In this document: in pieces, positions 18,224 through 27,300 of the stretch
Numbering within the stretch: the stretch's first letter is position 1
How the letters are laid out: the number at the start of each line of letters is the position of its first letter
DNA from: an uncultured Litorivicinus sp.
GTDB taxonomy: Bacteria > Pseudomonadota > Gammaproteobacteria > Pseudomonadales > Litorivicinaceae
Assembly: GCA_902594275.1 (NCBI GenBank)
Contig: CACJLQ010000013.1
Coordinates: 1 to 35,260, forward strand
Reading direction: 5' to 3'
Length of the DNA stretch: 35,260 nucleotides
The notes under the pieces: model-generated
What the model was told of the DNA's origin: nothing
The model's database searches: none
Seen by the model: only the letters and a program-made list of their open reading frames with translations
Program-made: the position numbers and the translations under genes

Positions 18224-18716
18224 CAAAATCCTGCATACCCTCGATGATGCGTTTCGCTGTGGATGGGGGTTGTTCTTTCATTTCAATGTATGCGTTTTCT
18301 ATGTTCTCAAGGAAAACCGGTGATGCAGGACGACCCGAAAAGTCGTCAAGACTCGGCGAGAACGGAACTCGCCAAATTTCACAAAATCGTTTTTCGAGTC
18401 CCTGTGGTCGTGACTCGACTTCCTCGAATCGCTGTTGTTCGTCGCTCTTTCGCCCACAGGGTGTATACCAGAAGCCAAAATCATCAATTGATCTGCGCAT
18501 CGGACCAGCGAGTGCATAGTGTGCGAGCTCGTGGAAAAGACTACGGATATAGTCCTCTCGGAAAAAAAGAATTGCGGGATTGTTATTTTTTGGTGCTTGA
18601 TAAAAGGGCTCATGAGCTCCGCCCTGAATGCGAAGTTCTGGGAGGATTTGCTGTAACGCATGACGAACTGAGGTTAACAGCGCTTTTTCGTCGATTCGGA
18701 GATCACTCGATGGCAT
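18180..18716 (-). CDS. epmC: Elongation factor P hydroxylase
   Basis: EpmC (YfcM) hydroxylates the beta-lysyl-lysine on EF-P after EpmA/EpmB act. The protein (178 aa) shows the family core SLFHELAHYALAGPMRRS, with an HExxH iron ligand set, followed by DDFGFWYTPCGRKSDEQQRFEEVESRPQGLEKRFC, close to E. coli YfcM. Neither EpmA, EpmB nor EF-P is in the window. The start codon at 18714-18716 lies immediately beside the opposite-strand ATG at 18710, so the two genes are divergent with overlapping 5' ends. The DUF3080-type gene follows in the same transcript. Confidence 0.93.
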   Translation of the reverse strand: MPSSDLRIDEKALLTSVRHALQQILPELRIQGGAHEPFYQAPKNNNPAILFFREDYIRSLFHELAHYALAGPMRRSIDDFGFWYTPCGRKSDEQQRFEEVESRPQGLEKRFCEIWRVPFSPSLDDFSGRPASPVFLENIENAYIEMKEQPPSTAKRIIEGMQDFVETDLATYDLFSRL

Positions 18717-19177
18717 GGTTGTGGATTGTACTCGGATTACTTGCTGTGGTGGGATCGCTCACCTGGATCCTTCCGTCACCGATGGAGCGTCGTCAGGGTG
18801 AGCGCCGGATGGCTGCACTAAAGCTGGGTATGAAGGTACGGATTCTCTCGGTTGACGACTGGGTTAAAGAACGACTCGATGTCGTGCAGATGTCTCAGTA
18901 CTTGATTTGGACCGACAAGAAACCGAGACATGCCTCATTATGGCGGGTACCCGATCGAACCGTGCTTTGGGCGTCACCTCCCGAGGCGGAGAGCTGGGAC
19001 TTGTTATCGGGAGAGTTTGATGAACTTCTCAGATCGCTTCCAACTGATATTGCGGGCGTCGGCGCTGACAGCGAATGTGTTTGGGTTGCTCTTGACGATG
19101 CGAAGGCAGATATCGAACCGGATACGATCAAGCAAATTCTTGATCGAATCTTGGTGGCTCTGTTGCGTCACGGATGA
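18710..19177 (+). CDS. Small membrane-anchored protein of unknown function
   Basis: Protein of 155 aa with one N-terminal transmembrane segment (WLWIVLGLLAVVGSLTWIL, residues 3-21), a short basic stretch (MERRQGERR) and a soluble alpha/beta-like domain that begins MAALKLGMKVRILSV. I recall similar uncharacterised proteins near topA in pseudomonads but cannot name a family. The ATG at 18710 has GGAG at about 18698-18701, and a much longer open frame upstream runs antisense through epmC. Because the first seven bases overlap the epmC coding end, each gene must use a promoter within the other. Confidence 0.72.
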   Translation: MAWLWIVLGLLAVVGSLTWILPSPMERRQGERRMAALKLGMKVRILSVDDWVKERLDVVQMSQYLIWTDKKPRHASLWRVPDRTVLWASPPEAESWDLLSGEFDELLRSLPTDIAGVGADSECVWVALDDAKADIEPDTIKQILDRILVALLRHG

Positions 19178-19316
19178 ATTTATTCATTGAATACTTGAGT
19201 CTCCTTGCGTTCTCCCGTATTGCTAAAATAGAACGAGACGCTTGCATCGAGAGGTTATTTGCTTTTTCAATGCATGCCTGAAACCACACTGCTGATTGAG
19301 GGTATTTAGAAGATCC

Positions 19317-21881
19317 ATGGGAAAATCACTGGTTATTGTAGAGTCTCCAGCGAAAGCGAAGACGATTAATAAGTATCTCGGCTCCAACTATGTCGTGAAG
19401 TCGAGTGTCGGTCATATTCGTGATTTGCCAACCTCTGGATCAGCAACTTCTGAGAAAACGCCAAAAGCAGCGACTTTGTCGAAAGAAGAGAGGGCGAAGC
19501 AGCAACTGATTCGCCGTATGGGTGTGGATCCAGAGCACCGTTGGAAAGCGCGATATGAGATCTTACCGGGAAAGGAGAAGGTCGTTGCTGAGCTGAAAAA
19601 GCTCGCGGCACAAGCGGATCATATTTATCTTGCGACCGATTTAGACCGTGAGGGAGAGGCCATCGCTTGGCATCTCCAAGAGACCATCGGTGGTGAGGCA
19701 TCGAAATATCAGCGGGTTACATTTTCTGAGATTACTAAATCAGCTATTGAGGCTGCGTTTAATCGGCCCTCGATGGTGAATATTGACCGTGTGAATGCCC
19801 AACAAGCGCGACGCTTCCTTGATCGAGTCGTGGGCTACATGGTGTCACCACTGTTATGGGCAAAGATTGCGCGAGGGCTATCGGCGGGGCGCGTGCAGTC
19901 GGTCGCTGTTCGTCTGGTTGTCGAACGCGAGCGTGCCATTCGCGCATTTGTCCCTGAAGAATATTGGGAAATCTTTGCGGATTTGATCCACCAGCAAACG
20001 CAGTCACGGTTCCAGGTCACTGAGTTCCAAGGTAAGGCGTTTAAGCCCGTCAATGCTGATCAGGCGTCGGTGGCAACGACAGCACTGAGCGATGCCATCT
20101 ACCAGGTCTCCGAACGTGAAAGTAAACCCGGTAAGACACGTCCGCCGGCACCTTTTATCACATCGACGCTACAACAAGCAGCAAGTCAAAGACTCGGTTT
20201 TGGCGTGAAAAAAACAATGACGCTCGCGCAGCGACTTTACGAGGCCGGTCTGATTACCTACATGAGAACCGACTCAACGTACTTATCAAATGATGCGATT
20301 CATGCGGCTCGCGCGCTGATTGAGTCCCAGTTTGATGCGCGTTATATGCCAGAAAAACCGAACTTCTACGCCAATCGTGAAAATGCTCAGGAGGCCCACG
20401 AGGCGATCCGGCCCTCGGACGTCCGCAGGAAAGGATCCGAGTTGACGTCAGTTGAGCGGGATACACAACGCCTGTATGAGCTCATTTGGCGGCAGTTCGT
20501 CGCATGTCAGATGAGCCCTGCCGAATACCTCACAACGACCATCAAGGTCGAAGCAAATGCATATGGTTTGAAGGCGCGCGGAAAGGTCACCACATTTGCT
20601 GGCTATCAGGCGGTATTGCCTCCAGGTGGTAAGGGTGATGATGCTGCCGAACTTCCCGATGTGCAGGTTGGCGATCAACTTTACCTTGCCGCTCTAGACC
20701 CGCAACAAAAATTTACCTCGCCTCCGGCGCGATTCAATGAGGCATCGCTGGTGCGTGAACTTGAAAAACAGGGAATAGGCCGGCCATCGACCTATGCTGC
20801 AATTATTTCGACGATTCAGGATCGAGGTTACGTTGAAATGGAGGGCCGCCGGTTATTTGCGACTAAGATGGGTGAAATCGTGACGGATCGCCTGGTGGAG
20901 AATTTTAGTGATTTGATGAACTACGATTTTACCGCTGGAATGGAAGACTCACTCGACGATGTGGCTGAGGGGCGCAGGGACTGGCTGGGTCTTTTGGATG
21001 AGTTCTATGATCAGTTCAAGCAGACTCTGGATCAGGCTGCGACCCCCGACGGTATGCGTCCAAATACGCCGACTGAGACCGAGATTAATTGTCCGACATG
21101 CAGTCGATCGATGATGATTCGGACTGCCACAACCGGTGTTTTTTTGGGTTGCTCGGGATACCAACTCCCGCCGAAAGAACGTTGTAAGACAACCATCAAT
21201 CTAATCGCTGGAGATGAGGCGATTGCCGATGGAGATGAGGCAGAAACAGTCGCGCTGATGGAGAAACAGCGTTGCCCGATTTGTCAGACAGCCATGAATT
21301 CCTATTTGATCGATGAGAAACGAAAGCTTCATGTTTGTGGAAATAATCCGGACTGTTCTGGACATGTGATTGAGGAAGGTCAGTTCAAAATTAAGGGTTA
21401 TGAAGGGCCTTCGATTGAATGCGATAAGTGCGCGAGTGAAATGCAATTGAAAACAGGCCGATTCGGTAAGTTTTTCGGATGCACTAATGCGGAGTGTAAA
21501 AATACGCGCAAGTTACTGAAGAATGGTCAAGCTGCGCCACCCAAGATGGATCCGATTCCAATGCCATGGCTGAAATGTCAAAAGGTGGATGATACGTACG
21601 TCTTGCGGGATGGTGCGAGTGGTCTGTTCTTAGCTGCGAGCGGGTTTCCAAAAAATCGTGAGACACGTGCGCCATTGGTGTCCGAACTCTTAAAGGTCAA
21701 GGATCATTTAGATCCCAAGTACCAGTTTCTTTTGGCTGCTCCAACGACAGATCCAGAGGGGAATCCAGCACAGGTGCGTTTCTCTCGGAAAGCGAATGCA
21801 CAATATGTGATGAGCGAAATCAATGGAAAGGCAACCAAGTGGAAAGTGGTCTATGACAATGGGCGTTGGTCTGAAGGCTGA
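19317..21881 (+). CDS. topA: DNA topoisomerase I
   Basis: Type IA enzyme that relaxes negative supercoils. The N-terminal Toprim domain shows [12 protein letters not shown] and the metal-binding DLDREGEAI (about 105-113). The catalytic tyrosine is in TYMRTDST near residue 317 (E. coli Tyr319). The C-terminus has three Cys-rich zinc modules, starting at CPTCSRSMM (about 595), CPICQTAMN (about 655) and CDKCASEMQ (about 705), followed by a basic ribbon-like domain. Length is 854 aa, complete. ATG 19317 is chosen because [11 protein letters not shown] aligns with the family start; a TTG at 19296 has no ribosome binding site. The 139-nt region before it shows no confident promoter. The stop overlaps the next start (TGATG). 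Confidence 0.97.
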   Translation: MGKSLVIVESPAKAKTINKYLGSNYVVKSSVGHIRDLPTSGSATSEKTPKAATLSKEERAKQQLIRRMGVDPEHRWKARYEILPGKEKVVAELKKLAAQADHIYLATDLDREGEAIAWHLQETIGGEASKYQRVTFSEITKSAIEAAFNRPSMVNIDRVNAQQARRFLDRVVGYMVSPLLWAKIARGLSAGRVQSVAVRLVVERERAIRAFVPEEYWEIFADLIHQQTQSRFQVTEFQGKAFKPVNADQASVATTALSDAIYQVSERESKPGKTRPPAPFITSTLQQAASQRLGFGVKKTMTLAQRLYEAGLITYMRTDSTYLSNDAIHAARALIESQFDARYMPEKPNFYANRENAQEAHEAIRPSDVRRKGSELTSVERDTQRLYELIWRQFVACQMSPAEYLTTTIKVEANAYGLKARGKVTTFAGYQAVLPPGGKGDDAAELPDVQVGDQLYLAALDPQQKFTSPPARFNEASLVRELEKQGIGRPSTYAAIISTIQDRGYVEMEGRRLFATKMGEIVTDRLVENFSDLMNYDFTAGMEDSLDDVAEGRRDWLGLLDEFYDQFKQTLDQAATPDGMRPNTPTETEINCPTCSRSMMIRTATTGVFLGCSGYQLPPKERCKTTINLIAGDEAIADGDEAETVALMEKQRCPICQTAMNSYLIDEKRKLHVCGNNPDCSGHVIEEGQFKIKGYEGPSIECDKCASEMQLKTGRFGKFFGCTNAECKNTRKLLKNGQAAPPKMDPIPMPWLKCQKVDDTYVLRDGASGLFLAASGFPKNRETRAPLVSELLKVKDHLDPKYQFLLAAPTTDPEGNPAQVRFSRKANAQYVMSEINGKATKWKVVYDNGRWSEG

Positions 21882-22363
21882 TGCGACCATTTAGGGCACG
21901 CCGTCGGGTATTGCAATCACTGGCCAAAGCCAAGGCATTGTTGATCATCCAGGCAGAGACTCGACTTCAACATCATGCGTTAAGTGAAGCAGTACTCAAT
22001 CAGATCGAGGCCACTTGGGTGGCTCTCATCCGACAAGTTGGGGACGCGCATGGTCTAAAACCTGAGAGTATCCAATCGTTGATTGATCTGACGAGCCAAC
22101 TATCCCAGCGGCAATTAGTGTCGCTTGAGGCAGATATGCTTGAATCCTTGGCTTCTGATCCAAACAGTTGGCTCGCAGCATTTTGGTCACATCACGCCAA
22201 GGTATCCTGTCCAGAAGAAAGCACTGAATCGTTTGATTCCAACCAGATACCGATGACGGATACAAGTACGCTTGATCAATTGAAAACCACGCGTTATTCC
22301 GTATGGGTGGATGAGCTGTCAGATCTCATCGGCGAATTTCAGAATCGATTCGACGAATCCTAG
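21881..22363 (+). CDS. topA-linked hypothetical protein (DUF6586-type)
   Basis: Soluble helical protein of 160 aa with no signal peptide. Its N-terminal helix (RRVLQSLAKAKALLIIQAE) resembles the small proteins found directly downstream of topA in pseudomonads, annotated there as DUF6586. Function is unknown. The ATG shares a base with the topA stop (tgATG), so translation is probably coupled. The stop codon forms CTAG (22360-22363) with the opposite-strand lexA stop, so the two genes end on the same four bases. Confidence 0.68.
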   Translation: MRPFRARRRVLQSLAKAKALLIIQAETRLQHHALSEAVLNQIEATWVALIRQVGDAHGLKPESIQSLIDLTSQLSQRQLVSLEADMLESLASDPNSWLAAFWSHHAKVSCPEESTESFDSNQIPMTDTSTLDQLKTTRYSVWVDELSDLIGEFQNRFDES

Positions 22364-22983
22364 ATCGCAGTTCGGATTACTCCGACTGCATGTCCCTCAA
22401 TGAAGAACTCTGCGTCCGGTGTGACGATGATCGGGTCGTAGTCTTGGTTCTCCGCAAGCAATCGTACCCCTTTGGGATTTCGGTCCAAACGTTTAACCGT
22501 AACCTCTCCATTGACCCGTGCAACAACGACATCGCCGTGGCGCGCGGTTTCTGATTTTCGAACGGCCAGTAAATCGCCATCATAAATACCGATATCGATC
22601 ATTGAGTCCCCTTGAACTCGGAGCAGATAGTCAGGTGCTGGAGAGAACAGTTCGGAGCGGACAGGAACCATTTTTTCGATATGTGCGACCGAGTCGATCG
22701 GAACACCTGCAGCCACCTTTCCAATCACTGGTAATCCTGGTTCTTGCTGATCATCGTCATCCAGTGGAATCAGGCACTGGATGCCTCGGCTCGCGCCTCC
22801 TTGCAAACGAATGGCGCCACGTCTTTCGAGCGCCCGAAGATGTGACTCAGCAGCGTTGATCGAGCGAAATCCGAGTGCATCAGAAATTTCAGCACGGGTC
22901 GGTGGTCTGCCTTCATCTCGAATCGATTGTTGGATCACATCCAAGACGCGGATTTGGGCTTTGGTCAGTTTGATCTCATTCAT
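22360..22983 (-). CDS. lexA: SOS repressor LexA
   Basis: Represses the DNA-damage regulon and self-cleaves when RecA filaments form. The winged helix-turn-helix is at residues 1-70 (GRPPTRAEISDALGFRSINA). The cleavage site is the Ala-Gly bond in VAAGVPI near residue 88. The protease dyad is Ser in QGDSMIDIGIYDGD (about 123) and Lys in NGEVTVKRL (about 160). Length is 207 aa. The ATG at 22983 is selected because homology begins at MNEIKLTKAQ; the longer frame would start at a TTG and run through the SOS box. No Shine-Dalgarno is visible because the operator ends at the start codon. It lies 36 nt after argF on the same strand. Confidence 0.96.
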   Translation of the reverse strand: MNEIKLTKAQIRVLDVIQQSIRDEGRPPTRAEISDALGFRSINAAESHLRALERRGAIRLQGGASRGIQCLIPLDDDDQQEPGLPVIGKVAAGVPIDSVAHIEKMVPVRSELFSPAPDYLLRVQGDSMIDIGIYDGDLLAVRKSETARHGDVVVARVNGEVTVKRLDRNPKGVRLLAENQDYDPIIVTPDAEFFIEGHAVGVIRTAI

Positions 22984-23002
22984 ACTGAACAAATTACCAG
23001 TA
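22983..23002. promoter_or_regulatory. SOS box (LexA operator) at the lexA start codon
   Basis: TACTG-N10-CAGTA is a match to the core CTG-N10-CAG with symmetrical flanks, the gammaproteobacterial LexA operator. It overlaps the first base of the lexA ATG and fills the argF-lexA gap, so LexA would bind at or just before the transcription start. It indicates autoregulation. Confidence 0.92.
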
Positions 23003-23019
23003 TTTTTAATCAAATGGAA

Positions 23020-23928
23020 TCACCCGATGATGAGATGCTCGAGTAGCGCTTTTTGTGCGTGCAAACGATTACCGGCCTGCGCCCAAACGGTTTGTGTCCG
23101 CGTATCGGAAAATAAATTCGGTGCGATCTCTTCGCCTTCGTGTGCTGGTAGACAGTGCAGGAAGCATGCGTTATTGGCAGCGAGATCAAGTAGTTCAGGA
23201 GTGATCTGGTATCCATCAAATGCATTCAGCCGTTCATGCGTCTCATCTTCTTGACCCATGCTGGCCCATACATCAGTCGTAATGACTTGTGCATGACGGG
23301 CTGCATCCTGCGGTGATTCGACAAAGACAACGTTTCCATTTGCCCGCTCGATCCACTCAGCCGCTGGTTGATACCCTGGTGGAGTTGCAATGATCAGCTC
23401 AAAACCAAAGATGCCCGCTGCTTCTAGGTAGCTATGACATACATTATTCCCATCACCGATCCAGGCGACCTTGAGCCCTTGGACGTCACCAAACACATCT
23501 TGCATGGTTTGGATATCGGCGAGTAATTGGCACGGATGGCAACTATCTGATAGCCCATTAATCACAGGAATCGTTGCAGCATCGGCAAAGCGCACAAGCT
23601 TCTCGTGATCATCAGTTCGAATCATCACTGCGCTCACCATTTCAGACAATACGCGCGCAGTATCTTCGAGAGGTTCTCCGCGCCCGAGTTGTGTATCGTG
23701 CGGAGATAGAAAAATTGCCGAACCACCGAGTTGGGTCATGCCCGCTTCAAAACTGACGCGTGTCCGAGTGGACGACTTTTCGAAGATCATGGCGAGCACA
23801 TGTTGTGACAGTGACCGGGCAAATTCTCTCGCCTGATAGTCTTTTTTGAGCGCATGCGCACGTTCAAGCACTTTAAAAAGCGCGGACTGAGACAAATCAT
23901 TGAGCGTGAGGAAATCTGTTTTCGCCAT
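23020..23928 (-). CDS. argF: Ornithine carbamoyltransferase, anabolic
   Basis: Makes citrulline from ornithine and carbamoyl phosphate in arginine synthesis. The carbamoyl-phosphate site FEKSSTRTRVSFE is at about residue 50, HPCQLLADIQT at about 130 and FLHCLPAHEGEE at about 265; these are the standard OTC motifs. Length is 302 aa. The start ATG at 23928 has only a weak Shine-Dalgarno. The gene is divergent from grxD with a 69-nt gap. No clear paired ArgR box is seen in that gap, only a direct repeat ATTCA...ATTCA. Confidence 0.95.
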   Translation of the reverse strand: MAKTDFLTLNDLSQSALFKVLERAHALKKDYQAREFARSLSQHVLAMIFEKSSTRTRVSFEAGMTQLGGSAIFLSPHDTQLGRGEPLEDTARVLSEMVSAVMIRTDDHEKLVRFADAATIPVINGLSDSCHPCQLLADIQTMQDVFGDVQGLKVAWIGDGNNVCHSYLEAAGIFGFELIIATPPGYQPAAEWIERANGNVVFVESPQDAARHAQVITTDVWASMGQEDETHERLNAFDGYQITPELLDLAANNACFLHCLPAHEGEEIAPNLFSDTRTQTVWAQAGNRLHAQKALLEHLIIG

Positions 23929-23997
23929 GACCGTATTCCGGAAAAGCGACGCAGTGTATCATTCAGTAGCTATTCAAGCGAGCACAGAGAGGAAGAG

Positions 23998-24324
23998 ATG
24001 AGCACACTTGAGACGATAAAATCACAAATTGAAGATAACGCAGTACTTTTGTACATGAAAGGCACCCCAAATCAGCCCCAGTGCGGATTTTCTTCGCAGA
24101 CAGTTCAGGCTCTAATGGCTTGTGGTCGTCCTTTCTCGTTTGTGAATATTTTGGAGCATCCAGACATCCGGGCTGAACTTCCAAAATATGCAGAGTGGCC
24201 GACTTTCCCGCAGCTTTGGATTAACGGCGAGTTAGTCGGTGGCTGCGATATCGTGCTCGAGATGTACCAATCTGGTGAACTCAAGCCAATGGTGGAAGCG
24301 GCTTCCCCTGAAGCTTCTGAGTAA
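23998..24324 (+). CDS. grxD: Monothiol glutaredoxin, Grx4 type
   Basis: Carries and delivers Fe-S clusters and has a monothiol active site. The 108-aa protein contains LYMKGTPNQPQCGFSSQTVQ, with the CGFS motif at about residues 30-33, and WPTFPQLWINGELVGGCDI, the glutathione-binding region. The ATG at 23998 follows GAGGAAGAG and matches the family start; a longer open frame upstream is not needed. The 3' end overlaps the convergent sensor kinase gene by 44 nt. Confidence 0.95.
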   Translation: MSTLETIKSQIEDNAVLLYMKGTPNQPQCGFSSQTVQALMACGRPFSFVNILEHPDIRAELPKYAEWPTFPQLWINGELVGGCDIVLEMYQSGELKPMVEAASPEASE

Positions 24325-27300
24325 GCCATGACCTGAGCGCGGCCGGTTTCAATGGTTTGTTGAGAATGGTCGCGCCAACTTCAGTCGCCTGCCGCTTCAT
24401 TTCCTCGCTGCGATCAGCGGTGATCAGTGCGCATTCAATATCTCCTCGAAGCGCTCTCAACACTCCGATCACATCTACACCCAGTGCGCCGTTATCCAAA
24501 TGATAGTCAATCAGTGCCACTTGGATCTTGTGGTTTGCTTTGACCGCCTCTGTGGCTTCATCGAGCGTCATTCCTGTCACCACGTCTGCACCCCATCCAC
24601 CAAGTAAACTCTGCATACCGACTAAGATCGCTTGTTCGTTATCGATCACGATAACAGTCCGACCGGTCAGTGGTTGTGATAGCGTTTGACTGCGAGACGC
24701 TTGCTGTGGATTGAGTGATTCTGGTCTTAACTCTGAAATCGACAAAGTCACCGAAAAACATGATCCGACCCCGGGTGTCGAGTGTACTTTTAATGTCAGT
24801 CCTAGCAGATCGCAAATTCGTTGAGAAATTGACAAGCCAAGGCCGAGACCTTTTTTCTCAGTCTGGATGCCCTCGGACAGCCGTTTAAACTCGTCGAAGA
24901 TTGATGGCAAATCATCTGGGTGCATACCAATTCCCGTATCCCAAATTTCCACGCGAACCGATGACCCAAAGGTCCGCATGGCAAAGAGAACGCGGCCATG
25001 CGGTTCGGTATACCGAAGTGCATTTGATAAGAAATTTTGCAGAACTCGCCGTAACAGTTTGGGGTCTGTTTGAACCACTACATCGCTTGATTTTGCCTTG
25101 AATGCGATGTTGCGTTGATCGGCGATCAGTTGAAATTCTTGTGATAGTTGGTCGAAAAGCTCAGTCAATGCAAATGGTTTTGGTTCGGCACGAAGCGCAC
25201 CAGCATCCAGTTTTGAGATCTCGAGAAGTGTGGAAATCAAATTTTCAGCAGAACTCAAAGCGCCCTCAAGGTGGCCAGTCAGTTCCCGGATTTCATCAGT
25301 TTTGGCGCGTTCTGCGAGCGATGTGGTAAGAAGTCTTGCGGCATTGAGCGGTTGAAGTAAGTCATGAGATGCGGCCGCCAAGAACCGTGTTTTTGATCGA
25401 TTGGCCTCTTCGGTGGCTCGCATCGCCTGGGTGAGGGCTGTTTCAGTCTCGGCTCGACGGATATTTTCTGCTTCCAATGCTTCGTTTGCTGCTTGCAACG
25501 CTTCGGTTCGCTCATCGACGCGTGCTTCGAGCGTTTCATTGGCTGTTTCGAGCCCACGTTTTGCATCATTCCGATCGGTCACATCTTGGTAGAGGACGAA
25601 GATACCCTGGACATCGCCACTATCATTTCGATGAGGAACGTACAGTGCTTCGAATTCACGATGCTCTCCCGCGCGGTCGATTGCGACTTCAAACCGTTGT
25701 CGCCGGCCCTCGAATGCACGTTTCAGATAGGGAAGACGCGTGTGATATTCGGCATCGGTAAAAATTTCTTTATTAGGTCGGCCAATGACTTGCTCGCGCC
25801 AAACTCGCATTGTGCGCTCGAACGCTTTGTTTATGAACTGGATGCGATAATCACTGTCGACATAGGCAATCATGGCGGGAACATTGTCTGTATATACGCG
25901 AATCGCTTGTTCGGATTCGCGGAGTGCAGATTCTGTTTCTTTATATGGAGAGATGTCTGAGTAACTGGCAACATATCCACCATTTGGCATCGGCTCACCG
26001 ATGATCTCGAGAGTGACTCCATTCGACAGAATCGACTCACGGCGATAGGCACTTCCACGATTCAGATGATCAAGGCGTTTTTGCAACGCTTGCTCGATCT
26101 GTTCATTGGAAGTGAAGTCACCGATCAGTCCTTTTTTTGCGTTATAGCGGAATAAGTCTGCGATTGGCCGGCCAACCGTTAAAAGTTCATCGGGGTAGTC
26201 AAATAACTCTTGATATCGCTTATTCCAAGCGACCAGCTTCTGGTTAGGATCAACCACACTGATCCCCTGCGAAAGATGCTCAATCGCCTTTCGAAGAAGT
26301 TCTTGGTTTTGCTTGGCGAGTGTTGATGCCTCATCGACCAGCGATACCAGTTCGCCAAGGTGAATGCGTTTGCCGCGTGACGCTGAGCGAATCACGAGTC
26401 GAGCTGAAGTGAAGCCGATCTCTTGGGCAAGAATTGATTCAATCGCTTCAATCAGCTCAGGTGGCGCCTGGTCTCTATCATTCAGTTGTTGGAGGCGATG
26501 CTCGGCGACGTACGTATCGAGAATATGTTGGATGCGATCTTGTCCGATAAAGCGGATGGCTAAGGTGGTCAGATCGTCAATCCGAAGTTCTTCTTTGAGG
26601 TATCGGCCAGACTTCGAGCTTGGGGGCGTGACGTCGACAAAGGTCGCCGATTGCACTCGATCAATCAGTCGAGAGGTGGTTGCCAGTGAAATCAATACAT
26701 AGGTCAAAAGGTTCAGCCCAAGTGATATAACGACCGCATTGGTGAGTGGATCGACCGGCAAAATGAGCAGTGGTTGCAGTGTCTCAAGTGGACCGTCAGA
26801 GAGTTCTGGTAATACCAGCATCAATAACCAACTTATGAGACCAATGAGCATTCCGGAGAATGCGCCATACTGGTTGCCTTGTCTCCAATACAATCCACCA
26901 AGGAGTGCTGGTGCGAACTGAGCGGCTGCAACAAAAGCTACGAGCCCGATGGACGCGAGTGATCGTTCGCTGGTTGCTGACTGATAGTACAGCCAGGCCA
27001 ATGCCATGATACCAATGATCGACAGACGCTTGACCATGACAGTGATCCAAGAGAGATCTCTGCGCTCTCTGAGCTCTTCGGAGGATGACCGAAACAGCAA
27101 TGGTAAGAGCAACTCGTTTGCAACCATAATCGCTAGAGCAAGCGTAGAAACCAGAATCATTCCAGTGGCCGCAGAAAGTCCGCCAAGGAATGCCAGCGCG
27201 GCCAGAGGCTCATTGTTATAAGCCATTGGCAACAGTAATACGAAGGCATCAGGGGGCGCCAGCCCACCAAATTTTAGCAGTCCGGCAGCTGCGATCGGAA

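Noticed and set aside
18263..18709. Long N-terminal extension of the small membrane protein across epmC
   Set aside because: It is antisense to epmC, has no homology, and the ATG at 18710 has a good Shine-Dalgarno followed by a membrane segment.
23929..23997. ArgR box between argF and grxD
   Set aside because: ATTCA occurs twice as a direct repeat rather than the inverted TGAAT/ATTCA expected, and no paired box is visible.
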